Origin: Anaerolineales bacterium
GTDB lineage: Bacteria > Chloroflexota > Anaerolineae > Anaerolineales > UBA11858
Direction: 5' to 3'
DNA length: 5,569 bases
Assembly: GCA_015485245.1 (NCBI GenBank)
Contig: WFTY01000451.1
Span: forward strand, 1 to 5,569
Below the pieces are notes generated by a model that did not search any database, was not told where the DNA came from, and saw nothing but the letters and a program-made list of their open reading frames with translations. A program made the position numbers and the translations under genes. Within the stretch, counting starts at the first letter, position 1. Every line of letters starts with the position of its first letter. This document shows positions 1-5,569 of this stretch, one piece after another.

Positions 1-1251
1 GACCATGATCTTGGTCAGTGCGAGCTCAGGGTGACGCTTAATCAGCTCGCCCGCCAGCTTGTCGGTTTCGCGCGAAGCGGTGCCGTTGCCGATGCTGACA
101 AGATCCGCGCCGTGTTTACGCGCCAGTGTGGCCAGGGTGTGGATCGACTGATCCCACTGGTTTTTGGGCTGGTGAGGATAGATGGTGGCGGTGTCCACCA
201 CTTTGCCTGTTGCATCCACCACCGCGACCTTAACGCCGGTGCGCAGGCCGGGGTCGAGGCCGATGGTGGTGCGGGGGCCGGCGGGAGCGGCCAGTAGCAG
301 GTCTTTCAAGTTGGAGCCGAAGACCTTGATGGCCTCCTGTTCCGCCTGTTCGCGCAGCTGTTTTTTCAGCTCCATATCGATATGCATGGAGAGTTTGACG
401 CGCCAGGCCCAGCGGACGGTGTCGGCCAGCCACTGGTCCGCCGGGCGGCCTTCATTGCGAATGTTGAAGCGGCGGGCAATCATCCCCTCGCCAGTGCTGG
501 GCCCGCGGTGATCGGGCTCGTCCAGCATCAGTGTCAGTTGCAATACGCCCTCACTGCGGCCCCGAAACATGGCCAGCGCCCGGTGCGAGGGAATGGCCTT
601 GATCGCTTCGCTTTTGTCGAAGTAGTCCGAAAACTTGGCCCCCTCTTCCTCCTTCCCCTTGACCACGCTGGCGTGCAGCTTGCCGTTATGCCAGCCGTAT
701 TGGCGCAGCTCGGTGACCAGTTCGGCATCCTCGGCAAAGCGCTCCATAAGAATCTGGCGGGCCCCGTCCAGGGCGGCATTGGCATCGGCCACTCCCTTGG
801 CAGGAGCGATAAACTCGGCGGCTTTACTCTCCGGTTCGAGCATCGGATCGCTGAAGAGTGCATCGGCCAGTGGCTCCAGACCGGCCTCGCGGGCCATTTG
901 AGCCTTGGTGCGGCGTTTGGGCATGTAGGGGCGGTAGAGGTCTTCGAGGCGAGTTTTGGTCTGGGCATCGACCAGGCTCTGCTTGAGCGCAGGCGTCATT
1001 TTTCCCTGCTCTTCGATGGAGTTGATAACGGTGCTGCGCCGATCTTCCAGCTCTCGCAGGTAACCCAGTCGCTCCTCCAGCAGGCGCAATTGGGTGTCGT
1101 CCAGGCCGTCGGTCACTTCTTTACGGTAGCGGGCGATGAAGGGCACGGTGGCGCCGCCGTCCAGCAGCTCCACTGCGGCGTGGACCTGTTGTTCGCGCGC
1201 GCCGAGTTCTTCAGCGATACGTTGGGTAATGCGTTGCTCGGTGGTCATCAT
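1..1251 (-). CDS. tex: Tex, RNA-binding transcription accessory protein (N-terminal part, cut by window edge)
   Basis: Reading the minus strand gives 417 uninterrupted codons that run off the left edge; family members are about 770-785 residues, so roughly the first half is present. The visible part begins with the helical Tex N-terminal region (residues about 1-190), with the family signatures LEDLYRPYMPKRRTKA (102-117), KFSDYFD (206-212) and PSHRALAMFRGR (221-232). The YqgF/RNase H-like domain starts near residue 328 with TTIGLDPGLRTG. The helix-hairpin-helix and C-terminal S1 RNA-binding domains expected in Tex would lie outside the window. Tex is a cytoplasmic nucleic-acid-binding protein related to eukaryotic Spt6 and linked to transcription; its exact role is not settled. 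Two adjacent ATGs are possible starts (1251 and 1248). I chose 1251 because the weak upstream AGGGA is 11 nt away, already long, and would be 14 nt from the second. The gene is transcribed divergently from uppP. Confidence 0.96.
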   Translation of the reverse strand, partial: MMTTEQRITQRIAEELGAREQQVHAAVELLDGGATVPFIARYRKEVTDGLDDTQLRLLEERLGYLRELEDRRSTVINSIEEQGKMTPALKQSLVDAQTKTRLEDLYRPYMPKRRTKAQMAREAGLEPLADALFSDPMLEPESKAAEFIAPAKGVADANAALDGARQILMERFAEDAELVTELRQYGWHNGKLHASVVKGKEEEGAKFSDYFDKSEAIKAIPSHRALAMFRGRSEGVLQLTLMLDEPDHRGPSTGEGMIARRFNIRNEGRPADQWLADTVRWAWRVKLSMHIDMELKKQLREQAEQEAIKVFGSNLKDLLLAAPAGPRTTIGLDPGLRTGVKVAVVDATGKVVDTATIYPHQPKNQWDQSIHTLATLARKHGADLVSIGNGTASRETDKLAGELIKRHPELALTKIMV

Positions 1252-1313
1252 GGGGGTGTGGATCCCTGGGGCTGGCTGAGTCTGCCTGACGGATAAACTG
1301 GCATATAAAAAGA

Positions 1314-1342
1314 CCGGCCATTATAGCGAAACTGGTGGCCGG
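1314..1342. repeat. 7-bp inverted repeat spanning the tex -10 box
   Basis: CCGGCCA (1314-1320) and TGGCCGG (1336-1342) are perfect inverted arms separated by 15 bp. The interval contains nearly all of the TATAAT of the candidate tex promoter; its last base (1320) falls inside the left arm. The geometry fits a dimeric regulator's operator, or a hairpin in a uppP leader if uppP is transcribed from further upstream. The arms consist of GC-rich words that are common in this genome, so chance is a real alternative. I do not recognise the sequence as the site of any known regulator. Confidence 0.35.
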
Positions 1343-1348
1343 CGGCAC
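1320..1348 (-). promoter_or_regulatory. Candidate sigma-70 promoter for tex
   Basis: On the minus strand a perfect TATAAT lies at 1325-1320. Seventeen nucleotides upstream is GTGCCG (1348-1343), which matches the TTGACA consensus at only three of six positions, and there is no extended TGn element. Transcription would begin near 1313, giving a leader of about 60 nt before the tex ATG. The position and orientation fit tex. The perfect -10 is the strong part and the -35 is weak, so this may be an activator-dependent promoter or a chance match. It is inferred from sequence only. Confidence 0.45.
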
Positions 1349-1449
1349 TGTTTATGGTTGCCCCCGGGGCGGATGAGGTTTTGCTCGAATGGGAGTAAAC
1401 TGCTGCGCTTTATCGCCACCGTCGTACACTCCAGCCAAGGATAATAACT

Positions 1450-2247
1450 ATGGATTTTATACAAATATTGGTGTTGGCCCTGTTGCAGGGCTTAACGGAG
1501 TTTCTGCCTGTCTCCAGCTCGGCTCACCTGATTTTGGTGCCCTACCTGCTGGGGTGGGAAGATCAGGGGTTGGCGTTTGATCTGGCCGTGCATATCGGCA
1601 CATTAACCGCCGTGGTGTTCTATTTCCGTGCGGAGCTGCAAATCATGGTGCGGGATTGGGTGCGCTCCATCACCCATCGCGAGATGACCCAGGATGCCAA
1701 GCTGTTTTGGGCCGTCGGTTTTGGCACCATCCCTGTGGGTCTGGTGGGTCTCTTTTTCGGCGATTTCATCGAAGAGAATTTGCGTTCTACCCTGGTCATC
1801 GCTGCTACCACGATCATCTTCGGCTTTGTCTTGTTGATCGCCGATAAAACCGCCCTGCGCAAACGAGATGAATACAGCATCAACTGGGTCGATGTGCTGA
1901 TCATCGGCTGCTCCCAGGCGCTGGCCCTGATTCCGGGGACCTCCCGTTCCGGCATCACCATTACGGCGGCATTGATTCTCGGACTCACTCGTGAGGGGGC
2001 GGCCCGTTTCTCTTTTCTGCTCTCCATCCCGGCCATTTTGTTACCCGGTGGAATGAAAGCGATAGAGCTTGCCGGGGGCGACAGTGCGGTGGACTGGATG
2101 GCGCTGTTCCTCGGGGCACTGCTCTCCGGCATCAGTGCCTATCTCTGTATCCATTTTTTCCTCAAATTACTGGAAAAAATGGGGATGACACCGTTTGTCA
2201 TATACCGCCTGTTTCTGGGAGCCGTGCTGTTGTTTTTGGCGACCTGA
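1450..2247 (+). CDS. uppP: Undecaprenyl-diphosphate phosphatase (UppP/BacA)
   Basis: This 265-residue integral membrane protein dephosphorylates undecaprenyl diphosphate to the monophosphate, regenerating the lipid carrier for peptidoglycan and other envelope polymers; overexpression of the family gives bacitracin resistance. Both family signatures are present: QGLTEFLPVSSSAH at 13-26, with Q13 and E17 in the (E/Q)xxxE positions and H26 in the place of E. coli H30, and PGTSRSG at 162-168, with R166 matching the catalytic arginine. Hydrophobic segments occur near residues 3-20, 85-104, 113-131, 147-162 and 170-190, plus two close to the C-terminus, as expected for a multi-pass protein. The length is close to the roughly 273 residues of E. 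coli UppP. The ATG at 1450 is preceded by AAGG at 1437-1440 with 9-nt spacing, and the motif numbering fits this start. The gene is divergent from tex and converges on lipA. Confidence 0.97.
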   Translation: MDFIQILVLALLQGLTEFLPVSSSAHLILVPYLLGWEDQGLAFDLAVHIGTLTAVVFYFRAELQIMVRDWVRSITHREMTQDAKLFWAVGFGTIPVGLVGLFFGDFIEENLRSTLVIAATTIIFGFVLLIADKTALRKRDEYSINWVDVLIIGCSQALALIPGTSRSGITITAALILGLTREGAARFSFLLSIPAILLPGGMKAIELAGGDSAVDWMALFLGALLSGISAYLCIHFFLKLLEKMGMTPFVIYRLFLGAVLLFLAT

Positions 2248-2340
2248 TACGTAGAAGCGCTTACTTGTTCGGCGTTTGTCAAACGATCTATTCCTGGATC
2301 GGGGAAGGCCTTTGTCTTTGGTATGATTTCTAAGAATGGA
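2248..2340. other. Convergent uppP/lipA intergenic gap with weak hairpins
   Basis: These 93 bp must end transcription from both sides, yet no hairpin with a run of Ts is present. There are two small stem-loops that share two bases: CGTTT-GTC-AAACG (2273-2285), and a 7-bp stem with one G-T pair and a TTCC loop (2284-2290 with 2295-2301). Read on the plus strand, the second is followed only by an interrupted T-rich stretch at 2311-2319. Read on the minus strand, it is followed by TTTGAC. GGGAAGGC (2302-2309) also pairs perfectly with GCCTTCCC (2351-2358) across the lipA stop codon. Either could be a weak bidirectional terminator, or termination may rely on Rho. Confidence 0.3.
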
Positions 2341-3327
2341 TTAGCGAATCGCCTTCCCTGCCGCTTGCAAATCCGCATGATAAGAAGATCTCACCATTGG
2401 CCCGCTGGCTACATTTGTGAATCCTAACTCTTTGGCGATAGCGCCGAGTTTGTCGAATGTTTCGGGAGTGACGTAGCGTTCAACGGGCAGGTGGTGGGTG
2501 CTGGGCTGGAGGTATTGGCCGAGGGTGAGCCAGTCGCAGCCGTGGCTGCGGAGGTCTTTGAGGACGTGGATGATTTCTTCATCGGTCTCCCCCAGCCCCA
2601 GCATCAGGCCGGATTTGGTTGAGACCTCCGGGTGCTGTTCTTTGAAGTTTTTGATCAGGTTCAGCGACCACTGGTAGTCCGCGCCGGGGCGGGCTTTTTT
2701 GTAGAGTCGGGGAACGGTTTCCAGGTTGTGGTTGAAGACGTCGGGCAGGGCTTGGCTGAGGTTGTTCAGTGCGATTTCCAGGCGGCCACGAAAGTCGGGT
2801 ACCAGGGTCTCGATCTGAATCTCTGGCGAGCGTTTGCGGGTCTCTTCGATGCAGGCAGCGAAGTGGCTGGCTCCGCCGTCGCGCAGGTCGTCGCGATCGA
2901 CGGAGGTGATGACAACGTATTTTAAGTTCATCGCCGCGATGGACTCGGCCAGGTGGCCTGGCTCCTGGGCATCGAGCGGGTCGGGCGTGCCGTGGGCGAC
3001 ATCGCAAAAGGGGCAGCGGCGAGTGCAGATGCCGCCCATGATCATGAAAGTCGCGGTGCCGTGGTTGAAGCATTCGCCGAGGTTGGGGCACTGCGCCTCT
3101 TCGCAAACGGAGTGGAGTTTCTGCTCCCGCAGAATGCGCTTGATGCGGTTGACCTCTTTGCCGATGGGGGCTTTGGCGCGTATCCATTTTGGTTTGCGCA
3201 GGGGCTCGTCTTTGGGTACGACCTTGATGGGAATGCGGGCGGTTTTTGACTCGCCTTTTAGCGGTGCCAGGCGTTCGATACGCTCTTTTTCCTGGGCCTT
3301 CAGGTCGCTGGGTTCGTGATCGCTCAT
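2341..3327 (-). CDS. lipA: Lipoyl synthase (LipA), radical SAM enzyme
   Basis: This 328-residue cytoplasmic enzyme inserts sulfur at C6 and C8 of protein-bound octanoyl groups to make lipoyl cofactor. All iron-sulfur ligands are visible: the auxiliary-cluster motif CEEAQCPNLGEC (C75, C80, C86), the radical SAM motif CTRRCPFC (C101, C105, C108), and the C-terminal RSSY (313-316), whose second serine, S315, corresponds to the serine ligand of the auxiliary cluster. The length is normal for the family, with the usual charged N-terminal extension. The ATG at 3327 overlaps the lipB stop as ATGA and has no good Shine-Dalgarno sequence, so translation is probably coupled to lipB. The same frame stays open upstream to an ATG at 3546, but that extension lies inside lipB and does not resemble the family. 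lipA is the last gene of the dacA-to-lipA run and supplies the step after LipB. Confidence 0.98.
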   Translation of the reverse strand: MSDHEPSDLKAQEKERIERLAPLKGESKTARIPIKVVPKDEPLRKPKWIRAKAPIGKEVNRIKRILREQKLHSVCEEAQCPNLGECFNHGTATFMIMGGICTRRCPFCDVAHGTPDPLDAQEPGHLAESIAAMNLKYVVITSVDRDDLRDGGASHFAACIEETRKRSPEIQIETLVPDFRGRLEIALNNLSQALPDVFNHNLETVPRLYKKARPGADYQWSLNLIKNFKEQHPEVSTKSGLMLGLGETDEEIIHVLKDLRSHGCDWLTLGQYLQPSTHHLPVERYVTPETFDKLGAIAKELGFTNVASGPMVRSSYHADLQAAGKAIR

Positions 3328-3992
3328 GGCAGGGGGGACTCTTCGGGGGCTAGGTAATGAGGTGCAGGGTAGTTTAGTTGCTCGGCCAGTTTCTGGCACA
3401 GCTGGTCCTGAATGGGGTGTATCTCCGGCGACTCGTGCAGGGCGCTCATCTGTGTGATGGCCATGCCGGCGTAGCCGCAGGGGTTGATGCGCTGGTAGGG
3501 CTCCAGATTCATGTCGATGTTGAGCGCCAGCCCATGGTAGCTGCAACCTCGGCGCACGCGCAGCCCCAGGGCTGCAATTTTCATCTCGGTGTCAGTGTTT
3601 TTTACATAGACGCCCGGGGCATCGCGGCGGCCGTAGGCTTCAATGTTGTGGTCGGCCAGCAGCTGAATGATGGCCTGCTCCATCTGCTCTACCACTTGGC
3701 GTACGCCCAGGTGGCGGCGTTTGATATCGAGCATGAGGTAGATGAGGGCCTGGCCGGGGCCGTGGTAGGTGACCTGGCCACCGCGGTCGATGGGGACGAC
3801 GGGAATATCTCCCGCATTGAGGACGTGCTCTCTCTTGCCATTCATTCCCAGGGTGAAAACCGGCGGGTGTTCTACTTGCCACAATTCATCGGGGGTGGTG
3901 GCGTCGCGCCCATCGGTAAAGCGCTGCATGGCGCGCCAGGTGGGTTCGTACTCACGCAATCCCAGGCGGCGGACGAGAAGGTCGGCCGGCAT
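3324..3992 (-). CDS. lipB: Octanoyl-[ACP]:protein octanoyltransferase (LipB)
   Basis: This 222-residue cytoplasmic enzyme transfers octanoate from acyl carrier protein to the lipoyl domains of 2-oxoacid dehydrogenases and to GcvH, the first step of de novo lipoylation. Family motifs seen are RGGQVTYHGPGQ (70-81), KIAALGLRVRRGCSYHG (138-154) with the conserved lysine K138, and RINPCGYAG (168-176) with the acyl-accepting cysteine C172. The N-terminus (LVRRLGLREYEPTWRAM) aligns well with E. coli LipB, which supports the start. The ATG follows the ybeD stop codon directly (TAGATG, no gap) without a clear ribosome-binding site, so ribosomes probably re-initiate from ybeD. Its stop overlaps the lipA start by 4 nt. 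The C-terminus is proline-rich (PAPHYLAPEESPLP), and the protein is slightly longer than the 213 residues of E. coli LipB. Confidence 0.98.
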   Translation of the reverse strand: MPADLLVRRLGLREYEPTWRAMQRFTDGRDATTPDELWQVEHPPVFTLGMNGKREHVLNAGDIPVVPIDRGGQVTYHGPGQALIYLMLDIKRRHLGVRQVVEQMEQAIIQLLADHNIEAYGRRDAPGVYVKNTDTEMKIAALGLRVRRGCSYHGLALNIDMNLEPYQRINPCGYAGMAITQMSALHESPEIHPIQDQLCQKLAEQLNYPAPHYLAPEESPLP

Positions 3993-4262
3993 CTACAACA
4001 CGGTCATGACGCGGTCGTGGCCGGTCAGGGCGAGGTAGATGTTGTCTATCTGGTCCTTGCTGTGGGCGGTGAAGGTGACGGTCACTGACATGTATTTGCC
4101 GTTGCTGCTGGCGCGGGTCCTCACGGCACCTTCGTTGATGTCTTCCACGTGCTGGCGGACGATGCTGACGACCAGGGCGTCAAAATCGTCATCAGCCAGC
4201 CCCATTGCTTTAATGGGAAACTGGCAGGGAAATTCCAGTAGTGTCTCTTCAGTGTTGCTCAT
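3993..4262 (-). CDS. ybeD: YbeD family (DUF493) small protein
   Basis: This 89-residue protein matches the YbeD/DUF493 family in length and pattern: TLLEFPCQFPIKAMG near the N-terminus, a central VVSIVRQHVEDIN helix region, then the SSNGKYMSVTVTF strand (E. coli has SSKGNYHSVSITI), ending in DRVMTVL. The family has a small ACT/ferredoxin-like alpha-beta fold and usually sits just upstream of lipB; a regulatory role in lipoate metabolism has been suggested from that position but is not shown by this sequence. I chose the ATG at 4262 because the resulting N-terminus aligns with the family. An in-frame ATG at 4286 would add eight residues and overlap the preceding gene by 20 nt. The 4262 start lies 4 nt after the aminotransferase stop. 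AGGA at 4268-4265 is only 2 nt from the ATG, too close for an ideal site, and a GAGG at 4278-4275 is 12 nt away. Confidence 0.93.
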   Translation of the reverse strand: MSNTEETLLEFPCQFPIKAMGLADDDFDALVVSIVRQHVEDINEGAVRTRASSNGKYMSVTVTFTAHSKDQIDNIYLALTGHDRVMTVL

Positions 4263-4266
4263 TTTC

Positions 4267-5136
4267 CTACTCTGCCTCACCGGCAATTAGTTTCTCTTTG
4301 TAGGCCTGGTAGCACTGGCGCATTTGCGCCCAAACAGGCCCCGGTTTACCGCTGCCGACGGCTTGGCCATCAAGGCAGGTGACCGGCAGCACCTCTTTGG
4401 TGGAGCTGGAGACCCAGATCTCCTCGGCGCGGCTCAGCTCCTCGGGTGTGATCTGAGCTTCCTGGGCTGCCAACCCGGCGCTGACGGCCAGCTCCAGCAC
4501 CAGATCACGGGTGATACCCGGCAACAGATAGCTGCTTTTGGGCGGCGTTTTGATCACGCCGTGGTGGACGATGAACAGGTTGCTCGCCGAGCCTTCGGTA
4601 ACCTGCCCGTCGCGTACCAGAATCGCCTCCTGCGCGCCGGCATCGACAGCCTGTTGGCGCAGCAGAATGTTGGGCAACAGGGCGATGGCCTTGATGTGGC
4701 AATAACGCCAGCGTATGTCTTCCAGGGTGATGGCTTTGATGCCGTTTTTCAAGGTCTCTTCCGGCACGGGCTTTAGCGCACTGGTGGTGGCAAAGACGGT
4801 GGGCGGGGTATCGGTTGGGAAGGCGTGGTCCCGTGGTGCGTGACCTCGGGTCAATTGCAGGTAGAGGGACTGGTTGCCGCCACCGTTTTTGGCAACCAGC
4901 TCGTTTAGCACCTCGGCCCACTGCCGGTGGCCGTAGGGATTGCTCAGGCGGATGCCGCTTAGACTGTTGTCCAGTCGTTGCAGGTGTTCTTCAAGGCGAA
5001 ACAGTCGCCCGCCGTAGACGGGGATGACTTCGTAAACGCCGTCGCCAAAGACGAAGCCGCGATCCATGACGGGGACGAAGGCCTGATCCTGGGGAAGGAA
5101 TTTGCCGTTGAGGTAGACGATGGGTTGGCTGGTCAT
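4267..5136 (-). CDS. dat: D-amino-acid aminotransferase (D-alanine transaminase), PLP fold type IV
   Basis: This 289-residue cytoplasmic class IV aminotransferase probably catalyses D-alanine + 2-oxoglutarate to pyruvate + D-glutamate. The N-terminal FGDGVYEVIPVYGG (30-43), with Y35 matching Tyr31 of the Bacillus enzyme, is typical of the D-alanine type. HLQRL has R54 at the PLP-phosphate position. PRDHAFP (R102, H104) matches the substrate-carboxylate loop of D-amino-acid transaminases. The PLP lysine is K149 in CHIKAIALLPN, and TEGSASN (180-186) supplies E181, which contacts the pyridine nitrogen. The R-x-H loop and the EVIPVY segment argue against branched-chain aminotransferase or aminodeoxychorismate lyase, although class IV specificity is not certain from motifs alone. 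The start at 5136 is 11 nt past the dacA stop; AAGG overlapping that stop (5149-5146) gives a ribosome-binding site with 9-nt spacing. The position directly after dacA suggests handling of the D-Ala that DacA releases. Confidence 0.93.
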   Translation of the reverse strand: MTSQPIVYLNGKFLPQDQAFVPVMDRGFVFGDGVYEVIPVYGGRLFRLEEHLQRLDNSLSGIRLSNPYGHRQWAEVLNELVAKNGGGNQSLYLQLTRGHAPRDHAFPTDTPPTVFATTSALKPVPEETLKNGIKAITLEDIRWRYCHIKAIALLPNILLRQQAVDAGAQEAILVRDGQVTEGSASNLFIVHHGVIKTPPKSSYLLPGITRDLVLELAVSAGLAAQEAQITPEELSRAEEIWVSSSTKEVLPVTCLDGQAVGSGKPGPVWAQMRQCYQAYKEKLIAGEAE

Positions 5137-5147
5137 CCGAGGCGGCC

Positions 5148-5569
5148 TTACTCAAACATGAGAAGGATTTCGTCCTTCAAGCTCTGGAACAGGCCGCCTT
5201 CGGCCACATCTCCCAAGGCGATGAGAGGCGCTTCGGCAATCACGTCGCCATCGAGGCTGACCACCACCGAACCGTAACTGGCTCCCTTGTTGACCGGTGC
5301 CGTGATATTGGGCTGGATCTTCATGGTCGCCTGAAGATTGTCATACTCCCCCCGGGGGATGGTAATGATCATCTCCTGTGCCAGCCCCAGTGCCACCTCG
5401 GCCGCTTCGCCCTTCCAGACGCGCACTGTGGTCAGCGCCTCCCTGGGGGCGTAGAGGCGGTGGCTTTCGAAAAAACGAAAGCCGTAGTTAAGCAGTTTTT
5501 GGCTTTCGCGGGCGCGGGCGTCCTCGCTTTTTGCACCCAGTACCACGGATACCAGGCGCATATTGTCTC
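5148..5569 (-). CDS. dacA: D-alanyl-D-alanine carboxypeptidase, PBP5/6 type (C-terminal part, cut by window edge)
   Basis: Only the last 139 codons are present; the gene enters from the right edge. The first visible residues (DNMRLVSVVLGAKSED) are the end of the peptidase S11 catalytic domain, followed by the helix ARARESQKLLNYGFRFFE. The beta-rich PBP5 C-terminal domain follows: VWKGEAAEVALGL, ITIPRGEYDNL, APVNKGASYGSV and APLIALGDVAEGG. The final residues GGLFQSLKDEILLMFE would form the amphipathic helix that anchors these enzymes on the periplasmic face of the inner membrane. The catalytic SxxK, SxN and KTG motifs lie outside the window, so activity cannot be checked. The enzyme removes the terminal D-Ala from peptidoglycan pentapeptides. 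It is the first visible gene of the run leading through the aminotransferase and ybeD to lipB-lipA, so the operon promoter should lie upstream of, or within, the missing part. Paralogues dacA and dacC cannot be separated from this fragment. Confidence 0.93.
   Translation of the reverse strand, partial: DNMRLVSVVLGAKSEDARARESQKLLNYGFRFFESHRLYAPREALTTVRVWKGEAAEVALGLAQEMIITIPRGEYDNLQATMKIQPNITAPVNKGASYGSVVVSLDGDVIAEAPLIALGDVAEGGLFQSLKDEILLMFE

Larger units (their letters stand above)
1252..1449. other. Divergent tex/uppP intergenic region
   Basis: This 198-bp region separates the divergent tex and uppP starts. It must hold the promoters of both genes unless they are transcribed from elsewhere. 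For tex there is a good -10 box. For uppP I could not find a convincing promoter: TATAAA at 1304-1309 has only poor -35 partners and would imply a leader of about 130 nt, and TTGCTC at 1381-1386 has no -10 at the right distance. A CCCCGGGG palindrome sits at 1362-1369. I see no coding sequence and no RNA gene here. Confidence 0.6.

Noticed and set aside
382..1296. A 304-codon plus-strand open frame opposite tex
   Set aside because: It is fully antisense to the motif-supported tex frame, has no recognisable domain, and arises from GC-rich codon bias in the opposite strand.
1381..1414. Possible uppP promoter from TTGCTC to TTTATC
   Set aside because: The spacing is 22 bp, too long for sigma-70, and other pairings in the region match the consensus poorly.
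1389..1580. A 63-codon open frame beginning in the uppP leader
   Set aside because: Most of it lies out of frame inside uppP and it has no ribosome-binding site. It could at most be a chance leader ORF.
1620..2132. A 170-codon minus-strand open frame inside uppP
   Set aside because: It is a shadow of the uppP coding frame and has no family features.
3328..3546. N-terminal extension of lipA to an upstream ATG at 3546
   Set aside because: The extra 73 residues are lipB sequence read out of frame. The LipA family begins near the MSDHEPS start, which has the ATGA overlap typical of operons.
3378..4088. A 236-codon plus-strand open frame opposite lipB and ybeD
   Set aside because: It is antisense to lipB, whose catalytic motifs are intact. 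Its translation is low-complexity with no family resemblance.
4263..4286. Alternative ybeD start eight codons upstream
   Set aside because: It would overlap the aminotransferase by 20 nt and add residues (MPVRQSRK) not typical of YbeD, which starts just before the LLEFP segment.
1..5569. CRISPR arrays, tRNA or rRNA genes, insertion sequences, phage or defence genes
   Set aside because: I saw no regularly spaced repeats, no tRNA-like cloverleaf, no transposase motifs, and almost no non-coding space beyond the two intergenic regions described.

Overview
The window looks like an ordinary stretch of a gammaproteobacterial chromosome, moderately GC-rich by eye. The grounds are the gene content and order (DacA C-terminus, then ybeD, lipB and lipA in one run, as in enterics and pseudomonads) and close matches to the E. 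coli-type LipB, LipA, YbeD and UppP motifs. A class IV D-amino-acid aminotransferase lies between dacA and ybeD. From general knowledge this suggests a marine Cellvibrionales/Alteromonadales/Oceanospirillales-type genome rather than an enteric one, but the genus cannot be fixed from the sequence alone.

Layout from left to right. Positions 1-1251 (minus) hold the N-terminal 417 codons of tex, an RNA-binding transcription accessory protein; the gene runs off the left edge. Positions 1252-1449 are a divergent intergenic region with a perfect TATAAT box facing tex and a 7-bp inverted repeat around it. Positions 1450-2247 (plus) are uppP (bacA), undecaprenyl-diphosphate phosphatase. A 93-bp convergent gap (2248-2340) has small hairpins but no classic terminator. 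Positions 2341-5569 (minus) are one tightly packed run, in transcription order: dacA (3' part only, entering from the right edge), a D-amino-acid aminotransferase, ybeD (DUF493), lipB and lipA. Its junctions are +11 nt, +4 nt, 0 nt and a 4-nt ATGA overlap, so it is almost certainly one transcript with coupled translation. Its promoter lies beyond the right edge.

How the genes work together. LipB moves octanoate from acyl-ACP to lipoyl-domain lysines, and LipA inserts the two sulfurs, together making protein-bound lipoate. DacA trims the terminal D-Ala from peptidoglycan pentapeptides, and the aminotransferase next to it can interconvert D-Ala and D-Glu with their keto acids, so these two form a plausible D-amino-acid pair. 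UppP, facing the operon, recycles the undecaprenyl carrier used for the same cell wall.

I found no mobile element, CRISPR array, tRNA, rRNA or phage gene, and no evidence of a previously undescribed system. The findings concern context and regulation and are modest.
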